Of a stretch of DNA of 58,177 nt, positions 1 through 9,600 are shown piece after piece. Every line of letters starts with the position of its first letter. The stretch's first letter is position 1. A program made the position numbers and the translations under genes. The stretch lies in contig JBKCIQ010000073.1 in assembly GCA_046302135.1 (NCBI GenBank), positions 1 to 58,177 of the forward strand, written 5' to 3'. Source of the stretch: AM-1111 sp046302135. GTDB lineage: Bacteria > Bacteroidota > Bacteroidia > B-17B0 > Aurantibacillaceae. The notes under the pieces are model-generated. The model was given only the letters and a program-made list of their open reading frames with translations. It was not told the DNA's origin and made no database searches.

Positions 1-513
1 GTATTTGAATTGCTTTGTGTTGAAATTGACAAAACAGGTCATCACCAACCGAGTCCTCATTGGGAAGAATCAGTTGAAACCTTTAAAGAGGTAGAAGTAA
101 AAAAAGAAACAACATCTAAGATAGTAGCTCCCAAGAAAAAAGTTTCAACACAGAAAACAAATGCAAAAAAAGCCCCTGTAAAAAAACAGGTGTCAAAAAA
201 GAAAAGTGTTAAGCCCTCTAAAAAAGTTGCAGCGAAAAAAGTAAACAAACCCGCAACAAAGAAAAAATCTAAAGCTTCACCTAAAAAAGCAGTGAAGAAA
301 AAGGCAGTTAAAAAAGTGGTTGCAAGCAAGTCAAAAAAGAAAGTTGTAGTTTCTAAGAAGAAAATTGCCGTTAAGAAAAACAAAGCTAAAGCTGCATCAA
401 AAAAGAATGCAAAAGTAAAATCGGTTAAAAAATCTAATTCAAAATCTAAAAAGGTAACACTTAAAAAGAGCGGCAAAAAAGTAGTTTCTAAATCTGCAAA
501 GAAAAGAAGATAA
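1..513 (+). CDS. 3' part of a protein with a long lysine-rich tail (5' partial)
   Basis: The reading frame is open from the first base, so the gene begins outside the window; the TTG at 10 is probably internal. About 30 residues of ordinary sequence (with GHHQPSPHWEES) are followed by about 135 residues made almost entirely of Lys, Ala, Val, Ser and Thr in KKxxxKK and AKK patterns. This resembles the basic tails of histone H1-like bacterial proteins and the C-termini of some nucleic-acid-binding enzymes. Such tails usually bind DNA or RNA without sequence specificity; that role is inferred here. I do not recognise the N-terminal part. A long antisense frame across the gene is a by-product of the A-rich composition. 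Confidence 0.6.
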   Translation, partial: VFELLCVEIDKTGHHQPSPHWEESVETFKEVEVKKETTSKIVAPKKKVSTQKTNAKKAPVKKQVSKKKSVKPSKKVAAKKVNKPATKKKSKASPKKAVKKKAVKKVVASKSKKKVVVSKKKIAVKKNKAKAASKKNAKVKSVKKSNSKSKKVTLKKSGKKVVSKSAKKRR

Positions 514-549
514 AGGATTTAGTTTTTTATTGAGTTAAACATTGTCAAT

Positions 550-1836
550 TTACTTGACGCCGTATTTATTTTTATATTTTTCGTATTGCAATTGTTGGGT
601 GTTGTAGAGTGAGATTTTTCTGCCTTCTATCCAGGCCATGGTAACTACATTTGTTCTCATGTCCAAAGCATCTCCTTCTGATACAAAAAGTGATGCGAGC
701 TTCCCCTGTTCCACCGAACCAATTTTTGAATCAACTCCTAATATTTTTGCAGCCGAAAGCGTAATAGATTGCAAAGCATCCTCTTTACTTAGTCCATAAG
801 CGGCGGCGGTGCCTGCCAAAAAAGGAAGATTTCTAGTATTCATCGCTTCCATATCTCCGGCATTTTGTAAGCAAAATTGAACAGAATCCTTTTGCAATAA
901 ATACGCGGTTTTGAATGGGGTATCAATATCATCTTCATTTAACGAAGGGAGATCGTGCACCCTATTAATCATTACTGAGATTGAGTTCTGTTTAAGGAAT
1001 GTTGTAATCTTCCACGCGTCCTTTGCGCCAACAAGCACTATTTTTTTCACGGAAAAATCCTTACAAAAATTTACCGCCGCCATGATCTCTTTTACATAAT
1101 CAACATGAACAAATAATGCTTTATTTCCGTCAAAGATTGCTCTCATGGCTTCAAAACGTAAGTTTTTTTCATCCTGATTTTTTGAAAGAGCATAACCTTT
1201 CGCGTCAGTAAAAAACTTCTTGAGGTTGTTCAATTGAATTTCATATTGAGCCATCTGATCCTCTGTTCCTCTACCCTGCAACATTCTTGGGAAATTAAGA
1301 TGAATGCCATCATCTGCCTTTAAAACTGCATCTTCCCAGTTCCAGGCATCTAGTGAAACAACAGAAGATGTTCCACTTATTGTTCCACTTCTCGGAGTAA
1401 CCTGACAATACAAAACACCGTTGGTTCTTACAGTAGAATTAATTTTAGAATCTGTATTAAAAGCTATCAATGATCTCACATGTGGATTGTATCCTCCAAC
1501 CTCAGAAAAATCTAATGTTGCGCGTACAGCATCCACTTCTGTTAAACCTAAGGTGGAGTTAGGAGCAATAAATCCAGGATAAACATGCTTTCCGTTCAAC
1601 TGAATTATGGTATCATATTTTGCAGGATCAATCTTGCTGACTCTTGCATCCGCAACCAAATCTATTTTACCGTTCCTAAATCCTACCAAAGAATTTTCAA
1701 TCACCTTTCCGTTACCAACATGAAGAAAACCATTCATTAATAAAACCGATTTAGTCTGAATGGGAGCTGGTGTTGGATTCTGAGCGAATGCAAGACTTAG
1801 GGAAAAAAGAAATGTTATAAATAAAATGTTTTTCAT
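550..1836 (-). CDS. Secreted amidohydrolase-family protein, metal site apparently lost
   Basis: A 428-residue protein with a clear Sec signal peptide (about residues 1-18, ending AFA-Q). The fold signatures of imidazolonepropionase-like amidohydrolases (COG1228 group) are visible: a start like GKHVYPGFI near residue 80 and an end like GSVEQGKLASLFV around residue 380. Where active members have PGxIDxHxH, this protein reads PGFIAPNSTLG, so both metal-binding histidines and the preceding Asp are gone. It is therefore probably non-catalytic. It resembles the N-terminal half of the next gene upstream, from which it is separated by 9 bp, so the two are likely co-transcribed and may form a complex. 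The substrate is unknown. Confidence 0.75.
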   Translation of the reverse strand: MKNILFITFLFSLSLAFAQNPTPAPIQTKSVLLMNGFLHVGNGKVIENSLVGFRNGKIDLVADARVSKIDPAKYDTIIQLNGKHVYPGFIAPNSTLGLTEVDAVRATLDFSEVGGYNPHVRSLIAFNTDSKINSTVRTNGVLYCQVTPRSGTISGTSSVVSLDAWNWEDAVLKADDGIHLNFPRMLQGRGTEDQMAQYEIQLNNLKKFFTDAKGYALSKNQDEKNLRFEAMRAIFDGNKALFVHVDYVKEIMAAVNFCKDFSVKKIVLVGAKDAWKITTFLKQNSISVMINRVHDLPSLNEDDIDTPFKTAYLLQKDSVQFCLQNAGDMEAMNTRNLPFLAGTAAAYGLSKEDALQSITLSAAKILGVDSKIGSVEQGKLASLFVSEGDALDMRTNVVTMAWIEGRKISLYNTQQLQYEKYKNKYGVK

Positions 1837-1845
1837 ATTCTCAAA

Positions 1846-4800
1846 TTAATTTTGATTTTCGAGTATTCCTTCTGTGTCGCAATGATAAAGCAAATGTCTT
1901 TGCTTACGGGGTTTTTGAGTAGTTTCTCCACCTTTCTTTGCCTGTATCATTTTATTAATTATTCTCAAGCGTTCCTTTTTTATCTCTTCACGAAGTAATA
2001 AATCTTCTTGAGCGTCGTAATACACAACACCATCGATAATGGTCTTATCTACCTTTGCATATACGCTCAGCGGATGGTCTGTCCACAATACCATATCCGC
2101 CTCTTTTCCAACTTTAATGCTTCCCATCCTGCTATCCAGGTGTAACATTTTCGCCGGATTCAACGTGCAAAGTTTCAATGCTTCTTCTTCCGATAATCCT
2201 CCGTATTTAACTGCTTTGGCCGCTTCTTGATTCAATCGTCTTCCCATTTCTGCATCATCTGAATTCACTGCCGTAACAACTCCTACTTTGGTCAATAATG
2301 CGGCATTGTAAGGTATCGCATCCATTACTTCCATTTTATACGCCCACCAATCGGAAAATGTAGATGCCGCAATTCCCCTTACTTTCATCTTATCAGCAAC
2401 TTTATATCCCTCCAAAATATGGGTGAAAGTATTTACAGTAAAGCCCATGCTGTCTCCAACATGCATCAGCATATTAATTTCACTCTGAACATATGAGTGA
2501 CAAGTAATGAATCTCTTTTTATTGAGTATCTGCGAAAGTGTTTCCATTTCGAGATCTTTTCTTGGAAGAATTGCTGATTTCCTTTCTTTTTCACTCAGTT
2601 TATTGAAGCTCTTCCATTTGTTTTCATACTCACGTGCACGAGTGAAATGGTCGTAGTACACTTGTTCAACACCCATTCTTGTTTGTGGAAATCTTGTAGT
2701 GTTGAAATCTCCCCAATTGCTTTGCTTAACATTTTCTCCAAGGGCAAATTTTATAAATCCGTCTGCATTCTCAATTTTCATTTCTTCCGGATTAAGTCCC
2801 CAGCGTAACTTTATTAGTCCGCTTTGCCCACCAATAGGATTAGCTGAACCGTGTAATAATTGGCAAGCTGTAACTCCACCGGCCAACTGACGATAAATAT
2901 TAATGTCCTCAGAATTAATAACGTCTCCCATACTTACTTCTGCAGAAGATGCCTGCGTGCCTTCATTGACGCCTTCACTAATTGCAATATGTGAGTGTTC
3001 ATCAATTATTCCTGCTGTAAGATGCATTCCTTTACCATTAATAATTTTCACATTCGTTATTTTTGTAGCGTCAATATTATCCTCTATTTTCTGTATTTTT
3101 CCATTAACCACATATACATCGTAATCTTTTAAAATTCCCTGTGCCTCATTGGTCCATACTGTTACATCTTTAATCAATACAGGAATCAAATTTGTTTTTG
3201 CCCTTTCTTGAATTGATTTTATTTCAATCTTCTTCCCATAGGCATTGAAGGGATAAATAACATCACCGCAATAAAATTTTCTTTTGTCCTGTTTCTTTAT
3301 TGAGTCTGATTTTGCATTTTCAATTTTTAAAAGAGACCATTCAAACCAATCTCCATTTCCTTTTTGACCTTTTCCCGAGAATGAGTTCTTATTTTTATCA
3401 AAACTTCCACTGAGCCTAAAAAAATTAATACTGTCAGTCGGAAAGTAAATTGTTACATTAGGATCTTTAAACAAGAAATTTACACTTGTTTTCACTGTGT
3501 CCTTAAGCATTATTGTTGCAATTATTTTATCATCTGCTTGTTTTATACTGAATGAATACTTTTCGGTTGCGGTCTTGAGCTCGTATTTCCCATTTAAATC
3601 AGGCGCATTGTAATCAGAAAATTTAAAGGGAACACCACTAACCCATGTTTCATGTATTGAACAACCTTCATCAAACACAGATTTACCTGAAATAAAAAAT
3701 GATGCTATCATTCCTTTTTTCAGTGCTCCGATTTTATCCTGAACACCAAGAAATTCAGCAGGTGAGTATGTCAATGCTTTCAGCGCTAAGGACTCCGATA
3801 GCCCATAATCTATACATTTTCTTATGTTTTTAAAAAATAACTTTCTATCCTTCATTCCGTGGAGCGTAATTGAAAAAGGAATTGAGTTTTTTTCAAAGTA
3901 GAACGGGTTAACTACTGCCATTTCCCAGTGTTTTAAATCAGTTAATGTAGCTTGCTCAGCATCAAAAGGATCTTCCACGTCAAATGCTTCCGGGAAATTA
4001 AGCGGTAAAATGAATTTGCAATTAGTTGCTTTTATATCCAATATTCTCTGATATTCATTTCCACTTCCTTTAATGATATAGTTTACATTAAACTCGTCTC
4101 CGATCTTGTCCGCCCTAAGCGCACTCAACTTATCATTGGTTTCAAATATTTGCGGAAGTGATTGTAAACGATTAAAGGCATCAAGAGAAATATTGTATTC
4201 ACCTCTATTACTCTGATTGGAGTACCATTTGGCATCCAGGTAAGTTTGTTTCAATAATGCAATGGAACCGGCCAAGGCTTCAGGAAAATCCTGAGGAGAA
4301 ACACCTTTCCGGAATGAGTATAATGCAGCGGCTTTATCTTTCACTATAGATTCGTTTTCTTTTGAGTTGTTGAGCGCAATCAATGTGGCACTTCCTCTTA
4401 CGATTCCATCTTTTTGGGATGTGAGTAAAAACCCAAAGCCTAATTTTCTCAACTCATCAGCGGCCTTTTGATCGTGGGCAAATAATTTTACGGCATCTGT
4501 CTCTGGTCTCACCGCCATATTCCATGCATAAGGACCTTTTAATGTGCTTTCCATTTGAGGCGCAAAAGGTTGCTTCGCAGGTAATTTTACCTCGGGCATT
4601 CCATATTCCGAATAAATATCGATAAACGCAGGATAGATGTGTTTACCTCCCAGGTCGTAGACAATTGCCTCAGCAGGAATATTTAATTTTTCTCCGGCAT
4701 CTAAAATAATTCCGTCCCTAATGAGCAATACGCCATTCGTTAGTACTGTCTGGTAATCGATATGTAAGTAGCAGTTTTTAAAAGCATAAAGGTTATGATT

Positions 4801-4893
4801 ATTGGATGGTGCACCGTTTGTAGGGAAAGTGCTTTGTGCCTTTGTAATATTGACAAAAAACAAAAGCAACAGAACTACATAAATCTTTTTCAT
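1846..4893 (-). CDS. Secreted tandem amidohydrolase (degenerate N-domain plus intact C-domain)
   Basis: A 1015-residue protein with a signal peptide (residues 1-19). Two amidohydrolase-like halves are visible. The first (about 20-430) has YPAFIDIYSEYG where the metal-binding HxH should be, so it looks inactive. A middle region (about 440-560) is beta-rich and unassigned. The second half (about 590-970) keeps the HSH motif in TAGIIDEHSH, a later His in THILEGY and an Asp in NSDDAEMG, with the usual closing segment KVGKEADMVLW. It is probably a periplasmic metal-dependent hydrolase of the imidazolonepropionase/prolidase-like group. The thiolase lies 10 bp upstream and the degenerate paralogue 9 bp downstream, all leftward. 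The substrate is unknown. Confidence 0.8.
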   Translation of the reverse strand: MKKIYVVLLLLFFVNITKAQSTFPTNGAPSNNHNLYAFKNCYLHIDYQTVLTNGVLLIRDGIILDAGEKLNIPAEAIVYDLGGKHIYPAFIDIYSEYGMPEVKLPAKQPFAPQMESTLKGPYAWNMAVRPETDAVKLFAHDQKAADELRKLGFGFLLTSQKDGIVRGSATLIALNNSKENESIVKDKAAALYSFRKGVSPQDFPEALAGSIALLKQTYLDAKWYSNQSNRGEYNISLDAFNRLQSLPQIFETNDKLSALRADKIGDEFNVNYIIKGSGNEYQRILDIKATNCKFILPLNFPEAFDVEDPFDAEQATLTDLKHWEMAVVNPFYFEKNSIPFSITLHGMKDRKLFFKNIRKCIDYGLSESLALKALTYSPAEFLGVQDKIGALKKGMIASFFISGKSVFDEGCSIHETWVSGVPFKFSDYNAPDLNGKYELKTATEKYSFSIKQADDKIIATIMLKDTVKTSVNFLFKDPNVTIYFPTDSINFFRLSGSFDKNKNSFSGKGQKGNGDWFEWSLLKIENAKSDSIKKQDKRKFYCGDVIYPFNAYGKKIEIKSIQERAKTNLIPVLIKDVTVWTNEAQGILKDYDVYVVNGKIQKIEDNIDATKITNVKIINGKGMHLTAGIIDEHSHIAISEGVNEGTQASSAEVSMGDVINSEDINIYRQLAGGVTACQLLHGSANPIGGQSGLIKLRWGLNPEEMKIENADGFIKFALGENVKQSNWGDFNTTRFPQTRMGVEQVYYDHFTRAREYENKWKSFNKLSEKERKSAILPRKDLEMETLSQILNKKRFITCHSYVQSEINMLMHVGDSMGFTVNTFTHILEGYKVADKMKVRGIAASTFSDWWAYKMEVMDAIPYNAALLTKVGVVTAVNSDDAEMGRRLNQEAAKAVKYGGLSEEEALKLCTLNPAKMLHLDSRMGSIKVGKEADMVLWTDHPLSVYAKVDKTIIDGVVYYDAQEDLLLREEIKKERLRIINKMIQAKKGGETTQKPRKQRHLLYHCDTEGILENQN

Positions 4894-4903
4894 AATTTGA
4901 TTA

Positions 4904-6109
4904 TTAAACTTTTTCTATGATTACGGCATATCCTTGTCCAACTCCTATACACATTGTTACCATGGCATATTTTTTATTTTTTCTTTGTAGCTCCAGGGCG
5001 GCACTGAGTAAAATCCTAGAGCCACTCATTCCCAATGGATGGCCTAGAGCAATTGCTCCCCCGTTAGGATTAATTCTCGGATCGGTGTCACTCAGATTCC
5101 ACGATCTGATGCAGGCAAGCGCCTGTGCAGCGAATGCCTCATTTAATTCAATTACATCTATTTTATCCCAATTTAAACCAGCTCTTTTTAATGCCTTATT
5201 GGCGGCTTCAACAGGACCGATTCCCATTATGCGCGGCTCAACACCTGCTGCAGCTGAAGAAACAATTCTTGCTAAAGGATTCAATTGATGAGTTTTCATA
5301 CCCTGCTCAGAGGCCAACAGTAATGCTGCTGCGCCATCATTTAAACCGGATGAATTACCGGCAGTAACACTTCCATCTTTTCTAAAAGCCGGTTTTAGTT
5401 TTGCTAAATTTTCTAATGAGGTGGAGGGCTTCACGAATTCATCTTTACTGAACGAAAGCGGATCTCCTTTTTTCTGCGGAATTGAAACAGCAATGATTTC
5501 TTTAGCATGAATTCCATCGTATGTAGCTCTTGCAGCTTTCTGCTGACTCAAAAGCGCAAATTGGTCCTGATCCTCACGTGATATTTTAAATTTTTCGGCA
5601 AGATTTTCTGCTGTTTCACCCATTGCGTCCACACCGTATTTCTCCTTCATTTTTGGATTTATGAAACGCCAACCAAAACTGGTGTCAAACATTTGCTGAT
5701 CTCTACCGAAGGCACCAGAGGCTTTTGAAATCACCCAAGGACCGCGGGTCATATTCTCTACTCCGCCTGCAACCATCACATCCGCATCTCCAGTCATAAT
5801 TACTCGAGCTGCATCAATTATAGCACATAGTCCCGATGCGCATAAACGGTTAACTGTTTGGCCCGGAACTGATACCGGATAGTCTGCCAACAACGTTGCC
5901 ATACGCGCAACGTTTCTATTGTCTTCTCCGGACTGATTGGCACAACCAATAATAACATCTTCTATCGCCGTAGGGTCTAAAGTTGAATTTCTTGACAAGA
6001 TTTCACGAAGTACGACAGATGCGAGATCATCTGTTCTTATGGTGGAGAGTGACCCTCCAAAATTACCTATCGGAGTTCTGATCCCATCGGTAATGAATGC
6101 ACTTTTCAT
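4904..6109 (-). CDS. Acetyl-CoA C-acyltransferase (thiolase)
   Basis: A 401-residue thiolase, of typical length for the family. It catalyses thiolytic cleavage of 3-oxoacyl-CoA or the reverse condensation of acyl-CoAs in the cytoplasm. The catalytic residues are all visible: Cys90 in NRLCASG, His357 in ALGHPLG and Cys387 in TMCIGVGQG. The sequence looks closer to FadA/PcaF-type degradative thiolases than to acetoacetyl-CoA biosynthetic ones, but I cannot settle the chain-length preference. No other beta-oxidation gene is adjacent. It sits between tatA (46 bp upstream) and the amidohydrolases (10 bp downstream) on the same strand, so it is likely in one transcript with functionally unrelated neighbours. 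Confidence 0.9.
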   Translation of the reverse strand: MKSAFITDGIRTPIGNFGGSLSTIRTDDLASVVLREILSRNSTLDPTAIEDVIIGCANQSGEDNRNVARMATLLADYPVSVPGQTVNRLCASGLCAIIDAARVIMTGDADVMVAGGVENMTRGPWVISKASGAFGRDQQMFDTSFGWRFINPKMKEKYGVDAMGETAENLAEKFKISREDQDQFALLSQQKAARATYDGIHAKEIIAVSIPQKKGDPLSFSKDEFVKPSTSLENLAKLKPAFRKDGSVTAGNSSGLNDGAAALLLASEQGMKTHQLNPLARIVSSAAAGVEPRIMGIGPVEAANKALKRAGLNWDKIDVIELNEAFAAQALACIRSWNLSDTDPRINPNGGAIALGHPLGMSGSRILLSAALELQRKNKKYAMVTMCIGVGQGYAVIIEKV

Positions 6110-6155
6110 TTATTTAAAATGGATTTTGAAATTAAGGAAACAAATTTGATTGAAT

Positions 6156-6422
6156 TTATTTTTCAGGATGAGTTTCATCCACTCGCTTTTTTACTTCCTG
6201 TATATGCTCATTCACTTCATTCCTTACATCACCGAAATTACCGGTAATATCCTCCTTTATTCCACTTGCTGCATCTTTAAACTCACGAATACTTCTTCCA
6301 AGTGATCTCGCAATTGTTGGGAAACCTTTGCCTCCGAATAACATCAAAATGACGAGTAAAATGAATATAACTTCTCCCCCTCCAAGATTGAGAAAAAGCA
6401 AAGGAGTTGAAGCTGAGAACAT
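6156..6422 (-). CDS. tatA: Sec-independent (Tat) translocase subunit TatA/TatE family
   Basis: An 88-residue protein with the TatA architecture: one N-terminal transmembrane segment (about 12-29, GGGEVIFILLVILMLFGG), the hinge with FGGKGFP, and an amphipathic helix beginning with ARSLGRSIREFKDA, followed by a charged tail. TatA oligomers form the membrane path for folded twin-arginine substrates. One such substrate, ActB of the respiratory complex, is encoded in this window with an RRDFLKF motif. tatC is not in the window. The start is 3 bp after the stop of a 37-codon upstream gene, which suggests translational coupling. Confidence 0.93.
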   Translation of the reverse strand: MFSASTPLLFLNLGGGEVIFILLVILMLFGGKGFPTIARSLGRSIREFKDAASGIKEDITGNFGDVRNEVNEHIQEVKKRVDETHPEK

Positions 6423-6425
6423 AAT

Positions 6426-6539
6426 TTAAAAATCTTTGTTTTTACGAAACTTTAATAACGTATAAATTCCAAAGATGAAGACGCCTGCTACAAAGACAAC
6501 TACAAAAATATCTCCACCATCAATTTTATACATGTCCAT
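6426..6539 (-). CDS. 37-residue single-pass membrane peptide upstream of tatA
   Basis: An ATG-initiated 37-codon frame (MDMYKIDGGDIF at its start) ends TAA at 6426, three bases before the tatA start. It has one hydrophobic segment (about residues 11-27, IFVVVFVAGVFIFGIY) followed by a basic tail (KFRKNKDF), the layout of a small inner-membrane peptide with its C-terminus in the cytoplasm. Tight spacing to tatA and a promoter-like TAAATTTG just upstream support it being a real gene that starts the tatA transcript. A second ATG two codons later (6533) could be the true start. I recognise no family. A role as a Tat accessory is only suggested by context. Confidence 0.6.
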   Translation of the reverse strand: MDMYKIDGGDIFVVVFVAGVFIFGIYTLLKFRKNKDF

Positions 6540-6543
6540 GTTA

Positions 6544-6551
6544 CAAATTTA
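6544..6551 (-). promoter_or_regulatory. Bacteroidota-type -7 element (TAAATTTG) for the tatA operon
   Basis: Read on the minus strand this is TAAATTTG, matching the TAnnTTTG -7 consensus of Bacteroidota promoters. It ends 4 bases before the ATG at 6539, so the transcript would begin at or next to the start codon. No convincing -33 TTTG was found at the usual distance. Confidence 0.4.
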
Positions 6552-6569
6552 AGCAATTGATTAATGGAA

Positions 6570-6605
6570 AAAGGGCAGTCAGAAAAATAATTCGGACTGC
6601 CCTTT
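6570..6605 (-). terminator. Intrinsic terminator after secDF
   Basis: A perfect 11-bp inverted repeat (AAAGGGCAGTC and GACTGCCCTTT) with a 14-base loop starts 18 bp downstream of the secDF stop. On the minus strand it runs into a short T-rich stretch, so it fits a rho-independent terminator separating secDF from the tatA operon. Confidence 0.75.
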
Positions 6606-6623
6606 AAAAGCTAAAAAACGGAA

Positions 6624-9600
6624 TCAGGCTTTCGATTTACGGTTAAAATCTACCACAATTGGAGTTGAAATGCAAAGTGATGAATATGTACCGATGATAC
6701 GACCAATTAACAATGCAAAAATAAATCCTCTGATACTATCTCCCCCGAATATGAAAATCACTAAAAGCACGAAGAATACTGTCAAAGACGTAAGTATGGT
6801 ACGGCTTAAAGTAGAGTTCAATGCAAAATTTATAAGCGAATTTCTTTCTTCACCATGAACATCGTCTTTACCACTTTCTGCAAGTTTTTCTCTGATCCTG
6901 TCAAACACAACAACGGTCTCTGTCATGGTGTAACCCATTACAGTAAGAATTGCGGCTATGAAATCTTGCCCAATTTCTAATGAGAATGGTAATAGGTTAT
7001 CACAAATGGTATAGAATGAAAGAACAACCAAAACGTCATGGAATAAAGCTACAACAGCACCAAGACCGTATTGCCATTTCTTGAAACGGATAAGGATGTA
7101 AACAAACATCAGTATGCAAGAAAAGAATACAGAAAGGTAAGCTTTGTAAAGTATATCGCTTGCGATAGCAGGACCCACCTTTTGTTCTTGTACAATGTCA
7201 AATGGTACACCCAACTCTTTTAATTTGTTACTAACCTCGTTCCTAACCTTAACATCAACGTCATTACCCGGCTTGTCTACGAGATAAGAAGTGGAAATTT
7301 TTAATTGAGAATTTGATCCAACGCTGGTTATTTCCGGCTTGCTTCCGAAAACGGTTGATAGTTTTGATTTAACTTCTTCAGGGTTCATTTCTTTATTGAA
7401 CTGAACCTGATATGTACGTCCGCCTTTAAAATCTATCCCAAGATTAAAACCGCCATTTTTAAAATAAAACGCAATACCCGCCACAATTACAAGAGCAGAA
7501 ATTGAATAATAAATTTTTCTCCTCTTAACGAAATCGATGCTTACATTTTTAAAGGCATTTCTAGTTAAGTTGTTATCAAACTGAACATCTTTTTTACGTC
7601 CGATAAACATTTCAAATATTACTCTAGAAAGCAACACAGCGGCAAACAAAGAAGATAAAATACCAACAATAAGTGTTGCCGCGAATCCTTGGATTGGGCC
7701 ACTGCCGAAAACGAAAAGAATTATTCCAAGAATGAGAAGCGTAACGTTACTGTCAATAATCGAAGACATTGCATGCTTAAAGCCTTCTCTAATGGCAAGC
7801 GCATTTGATTTTCCAAGCGCTAATTCTTCCCGAACACGCTCGAAAATTAGGATATTAGCATCAACTGAAAGACCAATAGTAAGCACGATACCAGCAATAC
7901 CAGGAAGAGTTAATACTTCTCCCCATGAAGCAAGAACACCCATAATGAAGAAAATATTGATGAAAAGTGCAATGTTTGCAACGAGACCTGCTTTATTGTA
8001 ATAGAACAGCATGAATAAAAGGATCACAAGAACTGCTCCGGCAAAACTCATCCAACCATTAGAAATTGCTGCTTCGCCCAAGGTAGCTCCAACTTGAGAT
8101 GCAGCCACAATCTTTGCAGGCGCAGGTAGTTTACCCGCTGAAAGTACAGACGCTAAAGCTTGCGCTTCTTTAATGTCGAATGCTCCGGTAATTTGAGAGC
8201 GGCCGTTAGGGATTACAGAATTAACGTTAGGCGCAGAAAAAACAATTCCATCCATAACAATAGCAATGGCCTTTCCTCTTTTTTGTTCCTCTTTAACACC
8301 TGCGTTCATCTGCTGAGCCTGCTGAACGCAACGCTCCGTAATGTCTTTCCAAGCATCAGCGGCCTTACCCTTCATTGTCATATCAATATCAGGATGACCG
8401 AGATCGTCAAATCCTTGACGAGCGTTATCAATTACATCACCGCTGAGGGCAGGTTTAATTGTATTTGGCTGAGAAGATTTGAGCGCATATACTTTATAAA
8501 AACCATTACTCAAATAAGCATCAAAAGACCAACGCATATATTTTGGAAATGCCTTTCTCACCTCAGGGTGACGTAGATAATTCATTAATTTTCCGGTATC
8601 ACCTTTGGCAATGTAACCAATTACGGGTCCTGGGATTAAATAGCCCTTCTGGTCTACGCTTGGGATAAGGTAGCGGGAAATTGGATATTTCTGAAGTAAA
8701 CTGTCACGCGTAGCTTCTTTTGAATCTTTAGACTTATCGTTTGAAACAGTCGCGGTTGACTTGGTTGAATCTTTGGTTGAATCCTTCTTAACAGGCTCTG
8801 CTTTAGCTGTATTAACAGAATCCTTTTTGGTTTTTTTATCAGCCACCTTTACCGTATCTGATTTAGTACTATCAGATTTTTCTTTTCCTGTAAGGTCCTT
8901 GATAATGTATTGACGAACCTTATTATTGGCGTTTTCCCAATACTGATTCATGTCAAAGTTGTCATAGGTCTCCCAGAACTCGAGATTCGCAGTTCTTTCC
9001 AAAAGTGTTTTAACTTTTTCAGGGTTTTTAGCCCCTGGTAGCTCAACAAGAACACGACCGCTTGAAGATGAACCCACAGAACGAATGTTGGGCTGATTAA
9101 CTCCAATACTTTGAATCCTTGAACGCAAAGTTGTCTCCACATTTTTCAAACTTTCTACAATTTCTACTCTTAAAACCTCAACAACTTTAGCATTATCTGC
9201 ATTGTATTCAATTTTATTCCTTATTTCTGTCGACTGAAAAAACGGAGCAAGTTTACCCCCGGGATTAATATTATTATACTCTTGGGCAAATAATTCAGCG
9301 AAATCAGAGTTTTTACCTCCAAGTTTATTTTTGGCATTTTCAATTGCCTGATTAAACTTAGGATCTTTATTGTTCCCGGATAATCCGCGGATAATGTCTC
9401 CAACGGATACCTCCAACACCACGTTAATACCACCGCGTAAGTCAAGACCAAGGTTGATCTCACGTTTTTTACAATCTTCGAATGAAAAGTCACCAACGAG
9501 AACGTCGTAAACCTTAACACTGTTCAAAGAATCGTAATAGCCTGCAAGAAGTGTATCCTTGAAAAGTTGTCTTATCTTCTGACTGGCAATTTTATCTCCC

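Noticed and set aside
57..476. Long open frame antisense to the lysine-rich gene, rich in Phe and Leu
   Set aside because: It is the mirror of AAA/AAG-rich coding sequence on the plus strand and has no start context or recognisable domain.
8160..8576. Plus-strand 138-codon frame within secDF
   Set aside because: Lies wholly inside secDF on the other strand with no family resemblance.
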